Source of the DNA: Bacteroidota bacterium
GTDB taxonomy: Bacteria; Bacteroidota; Bacteroidia; B-17B0; B-17BO
Assembly (NCBI GenBank): GCA_025356715.1
Contig: JANXRU010000056.1
Coordinates: forward strand, 1 to 6,186
Reading direction: 5' to 3'
DNA length: 6,186 nt
Part shown: positions 1 to 5,871 of the stretch, piece by piece
Numbering within the stretch: the stretch's first letter is position 1
How the letters are laid out: each line of letters begins with the position of its first letter
Translations under genes and position numbers: made by a program
The notes under the pieces: model-generated
Databases searched by the model: none
What the model was told of the DNA's origin: nothing
What the model saw: the letters and a program-made list of their open reading frames with translations, nothing else

Positions 1-456
1 CTTAACGAAAAAAAATTAGCTGCTTTTCGTAATCAACATATCGGTTTTGTATTTCAATTTCATCATTTATTACCGGAATTTACTGCAATCGAAAACATTT
101 GTATTCCTGCATTTATAAACAAAACATCTAAAAAAGAAGCTGAGATAAAAGCGACTGAACTATTAGATTTATTAGGATTGAAAGAGAGAGCGCATCACAA
201 ACCAGCTGAGTTATCAGGTGGAGAGCAACAACGCGTTGCTGTAGCAAGAGCATTAATTAATAACCCTAAAGTCATTTTTGCTGATGAGCCAAGTGGTAAT
301 TTAGATAGCGAGAATGCACAACATTTACATCAATTATTTTTTAAGTTAAGAGATGAGTTAAAACAAACTATTGTTGTAGTAACTCACAATGAAACATTAG
401 CTAATATGGCTGATAGAAAATTTGTGATGAAAGATGGTTTGATTATGGGACAATAA
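1..456 (+). CDS. lolD: LolD-type lipoprotein-releasing ABC transporter ATPase, 5'-truncated by the window edge
   Basis: The open frame runs in from the window edge and encodes the last 151 residues of an ABC ATPase. The visible part has the Q-loop (Gln19) followed by [13 protein letters not shown], which is characteristic of LolD. It also has the ABC signature LSGGEQQ (residues 71-77), Walker B VIFADE (91-96), the D-loop GNLD (99-102) and the switch histidine in THNE (His129). The N-terminal part of roughly 70 residues with Walker A lies outside the window, judged from the usual family length of about 220-230. LolD is known to power extraction of lipoproteins from the inner membrane by LolC/LolE-type permeases for delivery to the outer membrane; no permease gene is visible here. 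All visible catalytic motifs are intact, so nothing suggests a pseudogene. The related MacB/FtsE-like ATPases are less likely because the FHHLLPEF segment is LolD-specific. An internal TTG at 178 is not a gene start. Confidence 0.93.
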   Translation, partial: LNEKKLAAFRNQHIGFVFQFHHLLPEFTAIENICIPAFINKTSKKEAEIKATELLDLLGLKERAHHKPAELSGGEQQRVAVARALINNPKVIFADEPSGNLDSENAQHLHQLFFKLRDELKQTIVVVTHNETLANMADRKFVMKDGLIMGQ

Positions 457-567
457 AAAATCAAACTATTACTACCATCAAATTCTCAAAAAACAAATAA
501 CACAAAACAAGCAACAATCTTTAATATTAGTTTTTTATCTAACATATCTATCCCGAAATTAAGAGCA
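457..567 (+). other. lolD-EEP spacer with a G-free stretch
   Basis: This 111-bp spacer has no recognisable intrinsic terminator and no convincing TTG/TAnnTTTG promoter. From 450 to 510 the + strand contains no G at all, while C is present about 13 times in 60 bases. Such C-over-G, unstructured RNA is the general character of Rho loading sites, so a Rho-dependent end for the lolD transcript is possible but is inference. The nearest thing to a -7 element is TAgtTTTT at 528-535, which lacks the final G and has no upstream TTG. Whether the EEP gene is read through from lolD or has its own promoter cannot be decided from the sequence. Confidence 0.3.
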
Positions 568-1686
568 ATGATTGCCAAACGCAATGCGAATAAGCTATCC
601 AGGCTTAATCGTTTATTGTTATGGATAAATTACGCGCTAATTGTTTGTTTATTATTTTCGGTTGCTTCAAAATATATTTCGCCAGATAGCTTTTGGATAC
701 TAGCTTTTTTCGGATTAGCATTTCCTATTTTCTTATTGATTAATTTTGGTTTTATCATCTATTGGTTTGCTCAGGCCCGTATACAAGGGAGTTTTTCTTT
801 AATCGCTATATTAATAGGAGCGAAAACATGTTTAGGTTTTATACAAGTTGATTTTTCAAATAAAAAAATATCGAATACGGATATAAAAGTCATGAGTTAT
901 AATTCCATGTTATTTGATTTGTATAATTGGAGTAAGAACGAGCATAGCAGAAATTTAATTTTAACTTCTTTGGCAGAAGAAAACCCTGACATTCTTTGTT
1001 TACAAGAGTTTTATACCTCAGAACAAAAAAATGATTTCAATAATATTGACACCGTAACAAATTTATTAACTGCCAAAAATCACCATGTAGAATATACTAC
1101 CACTCTTCGAAAAGAAGACCACTGGGGTATTGCAACCTTTACCAAATATCCTATTATAAAAAAAGGAAAAATAGAATTTAACACACGTTCTAATAATATT
1201 TGTATTTATACGGATGTATTAATAAAAAAAGATACAGTTCGTATTTACAATATGCATTTGCAGTCCATTAGCTTTAGTAAAGCCGACTATAAGTTTATAG
1301 CTGAAGTTAATAATGATAGTACTGATACAAAAAATGAAGTAGAGAAAAGTAAAAGTATTTTACGTCGTTTAAAAAGAGCCTTTGTGAAGCGTGGAAAACA
1401 GGCCGATATTATTGATTTACACATCTCTAACTGCAAGTATAAAATTATTTTATGTGGTGATTTTAATGATACGCCTGCCTCTTATGTTTACCATACCATT
1501 CGCGGAAAATTGAAGGACGCTTTCATTGAATCAGGATCTGGGTTTGAACAAACATACGCGGGCAAATTCCCTCGTTTTAGAATAGATTACATTTTACATA
1601 GCTCCAATTTTAAATCAAAAAAATACCATCATTTAACAGAGACGTTAACTGACCATTACCCAATTGTAACTTATTTGGAACATTAA
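568..1686 (+). CDS. Membrane-anchored endonuclease/exonuclease/phosphatase (EEP) family protein
   Basis: A 372-residue protein with hydrophobic N-terminal segments at about residues 16-34, 42-67 and 77-93, followed by an EEP (DNase I/exonuclease III-like) domain from about residue 105 to the end. The metal-dependent phosphoesterase residues are all in place: Asn112 in MSYNSM, Glu147 in LCLQEF, His230 in YNMHLQS, Asp298 and Asn300 in CGDFND, Asp340 in RIDYI and the Asp362-His363 pair near the C-terminus. The fold is known to hydrolyse phosphodiester bonds in nucleic acids, sphingolipids or inositol phosphates. The substrate here is unknown, and the membrane anchor argues against a plain DNA-repair enzyme such as exonuclease III. 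The length fits the Bacteroidota membrane-bound EEP proteins. The ATG at 568 was chosen because the hydrophobic segments follow directly; the frame stays open upstream, but I see no ATG there, and no Shine-Dalgarno. The stop overlaps the stop of the convergent proline dehydrogenase gene by four bases. Confidence 0.9.
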   Translation: MIAKRNANKLSRLNRLLLWINYALIVCLLFSVASKYISPDSFWILAFFGLAFPIFLLINFGFIIYWFAQARIQGSFSLIAILIGAKTCLGFIQVDFSNKKISNTDIKVMSYNSMLFDLYNWSKNEHSRNLILTSLAEENPDILCLQEFYTSEQKNDFNNIDTVTNLLTAKNHHVEYTTTLRKEDHWGIATFTKYPIIKKGKIEFNTRSNNICIYTDVLIKKDTVRIYNMHLQSISFSKADYKFIAEVNNDSTDTKNEVEKSKSILRRLKRAFVKRGKQADIIDLHISNCKYKIILCGDFNDTPASYVYHTIRGKLKDAFIESGSGFEQTYAGKFPRFRIDYILHSSNFKSKKYHHLTETLTDHYPIVTYLEH

Positions 1687-2840
1687 GACTTTCTTCTAGC
1701 CTTTTCTTTTATAATTAAATTTAACTCTCGGCCCGTTTGTCCTTTAACAGACGAGTTTTCCTGAGCACGACGAATTAAATAAGGTAACACCTCTTTTACG
1801 GGGCCATAAGGCACATATTTAGCCACATTGTACCCTTCTAAGGATAAATTATAACTTATATGGTCGCTCATACCATAAAGCTGTGCAAATGAAATGTGAG
1901 GATGATTTTTTGGCAAATTTTTATCAGCCATTAATTGAGCTAAATACAAAGAACTTTTTTCGTTATGAGAGCCTGCACAAAACGCAATTCTATCAATATG
2001 CTCCATGCAATACAACATCGTTGCATCATACAATTTATCTGACTCTTCTTTTGTTTTATTAATTGGATCAGGATATTTTTTTTCAATAGCACGCGCTCGT
2101 TCTTTTTCCATATAAGCACCACGAACTAATTTAGCACCTAAAAAATAATTTCCTTCTTGAGCTTTTTTTAAAGATGTCTTTATAAAATCTAAGCGATCAT
2201 GTCGGTACAATTGATAGGTGTTATAAATGATAGGTTTTTGTTTATTAAATAAACTCATATTATAATCCGTTAAATCATCAATGGCAGGCTGTATCCAGCT
2301 TTCTTCCGCATCAATAAACGTAGCCTGATTGGCATCAAAAGCAGCTTTACATATTGTATTTACCCTTTGTTTTACTTTATCATATTCCTTAGTTTCTTCT
2401 TCTGCTAATTTTTCATTAGCACTTACTTTTTCTAATAAATCAAATCGAGCAAGGCCTGTTACTTTAAACACACAAAAAGGAATATGCGTTTCATGTTTCG
2501 CTTTTTCAATCGTTTCAAGGGTTTCTTTCAAACAAGCATCAAAGTCAGCTTCACTTTCTTTTCCTTCTACACTATAATCTAAAATGGTTCCTATATTGTA
2601 TTTTCCTAATTCTACAATGGTATTACTGCAATCGTGTATGGTTTCGCCACCAACAAATTGTTTAAAAATAGTACTTTTAATAAGTCCTTTAAATCCAATA
2701 TTCAATGATAAAGGCGCTACCTTAGCCCCAAAATTAACCATTCCAGGGTTGCTTACTAACTTAAATAACCAATATGATTTGGTTAAATCTCCATTGGTTT
2801 TAGCTTTAAAAGCATTTTCAGTATTATCGAAAGAAACCAT
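1683..2840 (-). CDS. Proline dehydrogenase (monofunctional, FAD-dependent)
   Basis: A 385-residue protein with the proline dehydrogenase TIM-barrel signature along its length: LDYSVEG (87-93), KVTGL (126-130), DAEESW (177-182), TYQLYR (208-213), KLVRGAY (237-243), SHNE (291-294), QLYGM (320-324), YVPYGP (342-347) and YLIRRAQEN (354-362). In characterised family members the paired arginines (here Arg357-Arg358) bind the substrate carboxylate. The enzyme oxidises L-proline to delta-1-pyrroline-5-carboxylate with FAD and passes electrons to the respiratory quinone pool, the first step of proline breakdown to glutamate. The C-terminal P5C dehydrogenase half of bifunctional PutA is absent, and the second enzyme is not in this window. 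The length matches the monofunctional Bacteroidota form, and no catalytic motif is missing. The gene lies 50 bp downstream of the thioredoxin-like gene on the same strand. That gap carries a -7-like element and inverted repeats, so it may be transcribed separately. Confidence 0.96.
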   Translation of the reverse strand: MVSFDNTENAFKAKTNGDLTKSYWLFKLVSNPGMVNFGAKVAPLSLNIGFKGLIKSTIFKQFVGGETIHDCSNTIVELGKYNIGTILDYSVEGKESEADFDACLKETLETIEKAKHETHIPFCVFKVTGLARFDLLEKVSANEKLAEEETKEYDKVKQRVNTICKAAFDANQATFIDAEESWIQPAIDDLTDYNMSLFNKQKPIIYNTYQLYRHDRLDFIKTSLKKAQEGNYFLGAKLVRGAYMEKERARAIEKKYPDPINKTKEESDKLYDATMLYCMEHIDRIAFCAGSHNEKSSLYLAQLMADKNLPKNHPHISFAQLYGMSDHISYNLSLEGYNVAKYVPYGPVKEVLPYLIRRAQENSSVKGQTGRELNLIIKEKARRKS

Positions 2841-2853
2841 ATAATTTTTTTGT

Positions 2854-2861
2854 CAAATATA
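2854..2861 (-). promoter_or_regulatory. Candidate Bacteroidota -7 promoter element of proline dehydrogenase
   Basis: Read on the minus strand, the sequence is TATATTTG, a full match to the Bacteroidota -7 consensus TAnnTTTG. It ends 13 bases before the ATG at 2840. A TTG at 2877-2875 lies upstream, but the 13-base gap is shorter than the roughly 19-20 bases expected between the -33 and -7 elements, so the -33 assignment is weak. In AT-rich DNA such an octamer can also occur by chance. The predicted leader would be only a few bases long. Confidence 0.35.
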
Positions 2862-2885
2862 AAGTTTTTATATCCAAAATTGGAT
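2857..2885. repeat. Two abutting inverted repeats in the 50-bp gap ahead of proline dehydrogenase
   Basis: The first repeat is ATATAAA-GTT-TTTATAT (2857-2873), with perfect 7-bp arms. The second is ATCCAA-AA-TTGGAT (2872-2885), with perfect 6-bp arms. They overlap by two bases and together fill 29 of the 50 bases between the two minus-strand genes. They overlap the candidate -7 element and the upstream TTG. They could be operator sites for regulating proline dehydrogenase, or RNA hairpins that end or process the upstream thioredoxin-like transcript. No uninterrupted T-run follows the hairpins, so a classical intrinsic terminator is unlikely. Confidence 0.45.
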
Positions 2886-2890
2886 TGAGA

Positions 2891-4141
2891 TTAGTCAGTA
2901 GTTTCTAAAAATTTCATTAATTCATCAGCATTTTTAATGTTTTTTATAAAACGGCCTAATTTGTTAAACATTAAACCGTATGGATAACCATTTATATGTA
3001 ATTCTTCACGAAGTTTTTTATTACAAAGTCCAAAATTTGAAGTTAAACTTAATCGTTTCAAAGTATATTTTAATTCACCAAATGTTGATTTATCTATCAA
3101 GAACAAACTGTTAAGTCTATTTTTATAAATGGTTGAAACACTATCTATTCGTGGAATATCATTAAGACAGTATGTGCAACGGCTAATCCATGTATAAATG
3201 AAGAAATATTTTCCTTTTTCAAATTTAGAATTCAAATATATCGATATACTATCGGCATCTAAAAAACTAATTTTAGGTATACCACTTAGTAATTTTAGAT
3301 ATTGTTCATCATTTGAAGCTAATGCTTTATCTATATAAATTAAATTACCAGCTGGCGCTACATATATTATTTTAAAATATTCATCATTATTTTTCAATTT
3401 TATAGTATCATGAATAAGAGAAGAGCTTCCCGTCTCAAAAGTTTCGATATAAGGTGCGTTTTTTGAATTTAATAAAACTAAAAGATCTATTTTATTTTCA
3501 TTAAAGAGTCCATTATGATTTTGATCGTAAAGCGCTATACAAAGTGTATCATTACCAATTATATGAATTCCGTATTTTAAATAAACTTCAGTTATAGGAA
3601 TCCCATACTTCAAATCAAGAATATTAATTGAATCAGTATACTCTGAAAAATCAATATCCATGTTTCTTTTTTGATTATAATCTATCACATATTCAATTTC
3701 CCCTTTTTGTGTATGAAGCTGTAGACTTACTCTTTTATGATTTTTATCAATTATTTTATAATTATCACTAAAATCTAAAACCCCTTCCTTACTTAGGTAT
3801 ATAATTGGCGAATTTGTCTTGTAGTTTAACACTAAAAAATAATAAGTGTCAATTATGTTTTTATTAGTAATACTTTGTTTGGATATTTCACCTATTGCAA
3901 TTTCACTTGTAATATCAACACTTTCCGGATATATTATTTTTTTATCAGCAAAGTGATTTGATTTATAAAGGATTAATTGCGCATAACCAAACAACTTAAA
4001 TTGTTTAAAATGACTATAAATTCCTTCCTTATCTAATTTAAAAGTAATTGAAGTTTCACTAATTTTAAATATATCTAATTGGCTATAAAAATAAGGAGAG
4101 AGTAGTAAAATAATAATTAAAATTCGAAATTTCAAAACCAT
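2891..4141 (-). CDS. Secreted thioredoxin-fold (TlpA-like) protein with a CTYC motif
   Basis: A 416-residue protein with an N-terminal signal peptide (residues 1-20, hydrophobic core ILIIILLL, likely cleavage just before Gln21), so it probably acts in the periplasm. The last part, from about residue 290, looks like a TlpA/redoxin thioredoxin fold. It has a beta strand running into W318-ISR-CTYC (Cys322 and Cys325), the candidate cis-proline in GYPYGLMFNKLG (Pro387), and a final helix ending at the C-terminus. Residues about 21-290 form a beta-rich region that I cannot assign. Within it, DQNHNGLFNE (206-215) resembles Asp/Asn-rich turns of N-terminal domains in other Bacteroidota redoxin proteins. 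The CxxC suggests thiol-disulfide exchange, but TY in place of the usual GP or PP makes the redox role uncertain. Extra cysteines occur at 201 and 373. Hand counts of four 60-base lines give about 23% GC, against about 35% in proline dehydrogenase. No partner such as a cytochrome c maturation gene is adjacent. Confidence 0.75.
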   Translation of the reverse strand: MVLKFRILIIILLLSPYFYSQLDIFKISETSITFKLDKEGIYSHFKQFKLFGYAQLILYKSNHFADKKIIYPESVDITSEIAIGEISKQSITNKNIIDTYYFLVLNYKTNSPIIYLSKEGVLDFSDNYKIIDKNHKRVSLQLHTQKGEIEYVIDYNQKRNMDIDFSEYTDSINILDLKYGIPITEVYLKYGIHIIGNDTLCIALYDQNHNGLFNENKIDLLVLLNSKNAPYIETFETGSSSLIHDTIKLKNNDEYFKIIYVAPAGNLIYIDKALASNDEQYLKLLSGIPKISFLDADSISIYLNSKFEKGKYFFIYTWISRCTYCLNDIPRIDSVSTIYKNRLNSLFLIDKSTFGELKYTLKRLSLTSNFGLCNKKLREELHINGYPYGLMFNKLGRFIKNIKNADELMKFLETTD

Positions 4142-4154
4142 TGAAGATAATATA

Positions 4155-4199
4155 TTAAATTGTTAGGTATAAAAGTACATTTTAAAAATAACAACTTAA
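4155..4199. promoter_or_regulatory. 45-bp imperfect palindrome in the divergent intergenic region
   Basis: The two sides mirror each other around position 4177, with 16 of the 20 base pairs from 4155-4174 to 4180-4199 complementary. The outer arms are TTAAATTGTTA (4155-4165) and TAACAACTTAA (4189-4199), with one mismatch in 11. The inner arms are TAAAA (4170-4174) and TTTTA (4180-4184). The element sits 13 bp before the ATG of the thioredoxin-like gene and 38 bp before the preferred ATG of the CBS-ACT gene. It is well placed to be an operator shared by both divergent promoters, or a 5'-leader hairpin. Incomplete -7-like octamers (TAcaTTTT on +, TActTTTA on -) fall inside it. AT richness raises the chance of accidental symmetry. 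Confidence 0.45.
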
Positions 4200-4237
4200 A
4201 AACGATGAATTATCTGATAAAAAAAGTATTTTTGTAC

Positions 4238-4900
4238 ATGCTTGTAGCCGATTTAATAACAGACGAAATACCTCCATTAAAACATACCGACACGGTTGAA
4301 ATGGCTTTAGATTGGATGGAACAATTTAAAGTATCTCATTTAGCGGTTGTAAAAGACAGAGAATTAATTGGATTAGTTTCTGAAACAGATTTGATGGATT
4401 ATAATCATCCTGAAGAAACCTTAGAAGAACTTAAAATATCTTTATTAAAACCGATTATTCATAACTATCAACACACTTACGATTTATTAAAGTTAATGAT
4501 GTCGTTTAATTTAACGCTCATTGCAGTATTAGATGATAAAGAATTATATAAAGGGTGTATTACATTAAAAGGGTTATTAGCAAATATTTCTAATATGGCA
4601 TCAGTGCAAAATCCTGGTGGTGTTATTGTTTTAGAAGTAAATCAAGCCGATTATTCTTTAACCCATATTTCTAATATTATTGAAGGTAATGATGCTAAAA
4701 TATTAAGTGCACACGTATCATCAATGCCTGATAGTACTAAAGTTGAAGTAACCTTGAAATTAAATGTAGAAGATTTGTCACGCATACTGCAAGCCTTTTA
4801 TCGTTATAATTATATTGTTAAAGCATCGTTTCAGCATGGTGATTTTGATAATGGGATGAAAAATAAATTTGATGAATTTCTTCATTTTTTAAATATTTAA
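4238..4900 (+). CDS. CBS-domain pair plus ACT-like C-terminal domain protein
   Basis: With the ATG at 4238 this is a 220-residue soluble protein. Two CBS motifs occupy about residues 1-55 (DLITDEIPPL, then KVSHLAVV and GLVSETDLMD) and 70-120 (LKPIIHN, then LTLIAVLDD and GCITLKGLL). An ACT-like domain follows from about 126 to 200, starting GGVIVLEVNQADYSL and containing NDAKILSAHV. CBS pairs are known to bind adenosine nucleotides such as AMP, ATP or NAD-type ligands, and ACT domains usually bind amino acids, so a cytoplasmic ligand-sensing role is likely. The target is not known. Only 11 bp separate it from nadK, which suggests one operon. The start is uncertain: an ATG at 4205 adds 11 residues (NYLIKKVFLY after the Met), and a TTG at 4160 would add 26. 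I prefer 4238 because the CBS fold begins right there and the TTG lies inside the palindrome. Confidence 0.87.
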   Translation: MLVADLITDEIPPLKHTDTVEMALDWMEQFKVSHLAVVKDRELIGLVSETDLMDYNHPEETLEELKISLLKPIIHNYQHTYDLLKLMMSFNLTLIAVLDDKELYKGCITLKGLLANISNMASVQNPGGVIVLEVNQADYSLTHISNIIEGNDAKILSAHVSSMPDSTKVEVTLKLNVEDLSRILQAFYRYNYIVKASFQHGDFDNGMKNKFDEFLHFLNI

Positions 4901-4911
4901 ATTCACCATTT

Positions 4912-5790
4912 ATGACAATTGCCGTATATGCACGTAATACCAAGGATAATCACGCTGACTATTTAGAGCAATTACTTATTTTATCATCTCAAGAAAATTT
5001 TAAAATTGTTGTTTATAAGCCTTATCAAGATTTTTTAAATACAACACAACCGATTTCTTTTACATTTAGTACATTTTCAAATTCAGAAGAATTGATTGCA
5101 AAAGCAGATGTGGTTATTTCGTTGGGTGGAGATGGCACGATGCTCGAAACCCTTGAGTATGTTCGTAAATCAGGGATTCCTGTATTAGGAGTTAATACAG
5201 GGCGACTAGGTTTTTTAGCAACTGTTTATAAAGAAGATTTTGCCAACGCCATACGATTATTAACCAAAGAAAAATATACGCTTGATAAACGTGAGCTCAT
5301 CGAATTAGATAATGCCACCGATTGCTTTAAAGGCGTTAATTATGCACTGAATGAATGTACGATTCACAAAAAAGAATCGAGTGCGATGATAAATATTGAT
5401 ACTTACGTGGATGGTGTTTTTTTGAACTCCTATTTTGCTGATGGCTTAATTGTATCAACGCCTACAGGTTCTACAGCTTATTCGCTTAGTTGTGGTGGAC
5501 CAATTATGGTGCCTGATTCGGATAATTTTATTATTACACCAATTGCTCCACATAATTTAAATGTAAGGCCTATCGTTATTTCAAATAATAAAACCATTAG
5601 TTTTAAAGTAAGTGGTAGAAGCGAAAGCTTTAATGTATCCTTAGATTCGCGATCTCAAACTCTTAAAAATCAATCAGAATTAGTGATTAAAAAAGCGAAT
5701 TTTAAATTTAACATGATTAACTTAGAAGGACAACACTTTTTTGAAACCCTTCGAAACAAGCTTCTGTGGGGCATTGATAAGAGGCAGTGA
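4912..5790 (+). CDS. nadK: NAD kinase
   Basis: A 292-residue cytoplasmic NAD kinase, full length for the bacterial family. It phosphorylates NAD at the 2'-hydroxyl of the adenosine ribose, using ATP or polyphosphate, and is the only known route to NADP. Diagnostic motifs are all present: GGDGT (72-76, with catalytic Asp74), NTGRLGF (95-101), NE (147-148, NAD binding), DGLIVSTPTGSTAYSLS (177-193, glycine/threonine-rich active-site loop), GGP (195-197) and TPIAPHNLNVRP (209-220). The C-terminus LRNKLLWGIDKRQ resembles that of other Bacteroidota NAD kinases. The ATG at 4912 is the natural start, because the first beta strand MTIAVYAR begins there. The gene follows the CBS-ACT gene by 11 bp, with no room for a separate promoter or terminator, so the two are probably co-transcribed. 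Nothing is missing or unusual in the enzyme. Confidence 0.98.
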   Translation: MTIAVYARNTKDNHADYLEQLLILSSQENFKIVVYKPYQDFLNTTQPISFTFSTFSNSEELIAKADVVISLGGDGTMLETLEYVRKSGIPVLGVNTGRLGFLATVYKEDFANAIRLLTKEKYTLDKRELIELDNATDCFKGVNYALNECTIHKKESSAMINIDTYVDGVFLNSYFADGLIVSTPTGSTAYSLSCGGPIMVPDSDNFIITPIAPHNLNVRPIVISNNKTISFKVSGRSESFNVSLDSRSQTLKNQSELVIKKANFKFNMINLEGQHFFETLRNKLLWGIDKRQ

Positions 5791-5818
5791 TTTTAAACCT
5801 ATTTATCTATGTATCTAA

Positions 5819-5837
5819 TGTAAACTGAATGTTTACA
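5819..5837. repeat. Inverted repeat TGTAAAC-N5-GTTTACA between nadK and the FG-GAP gene
   Basis: TGTAAAC (5819-5825) and GTTTACA (5831-5837) are perfect 7-bp inverted arms around the 5-base centre TGAAT. The site begins 28 bp after the nadK stop and ends 34 bp before the next ATG. As RNA it would form a weak 7-bp stem with only two G-C pairs. No T-run follows on either strand, so it is not a typical intrinsic terminator. The size and symmetry fit an operator for a dimeric regulator upstream of the FG-GAP gene equally well. The rest of the 81-bp spacer (5791-5871) holds no recognised promoter. Confidence 0.45.
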
Positions 5838-5871
5838 ATCAATATTCTAATCACAAAACAATAATATCTAA

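Noticed and set aside
535..550. TTATCTAACATATCTA near the EEP start resembles TTATCTATGTATCTA at about 5803-5817
   Set aside because: The match is short, AT-rich and imperfect, and the flanks do not match, so it is most likely chance.
1318..1425. Basic, lysine-rich stretch in the EEP protein (about residues 251-286) as a possible inserted domain
   Set aside because: A similar charged helix before the CGDFND motif is, from memory, usual in Bacteroidota EEP proteins, so it is not an unusual insertion.
1940..2122. Minus-strand 60-codon open frame inside proline dehydrogenase
   Set aside because: It is an out-of-frame shadow within the conserved coding region and has no recognisable motif.
2329..2844. 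Two plus-strand open frames opposite proline dehydrogenase
   Set aside because: They are antisense to a strongly conserved enzyme, show no domain motifs and have no promoter or neighbours of their own.
3497..3526. DQNHNGLFNE in the thioredoxin-like protein as an EF-hand or dockerin calcium site
   Set aside because: The position-12 acidic residue is missing and the second ligand pattern is incomplete; similar turns are found in Bacteroidota redoxin proteins without a proven calcium role.
4227..4234. TAttTTTG, a perfect match to the -7 consensus
   Set aside because: It ends three bases before the ATG at 4238 and has no TTG at the right distance upstream. A start there would give a leaderless or start-less transcript, so chance is the simpler explanation.
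4160..4237. Longer CBS-ACT start at TTG 4160, or ATG 4205
   Set aside because: The TTG start lies inside the palindrome and adds residues with no domain content. ATG 4205 is possible but adds only 11 residues ahead of the CBS fold, so 4238 was preferred.
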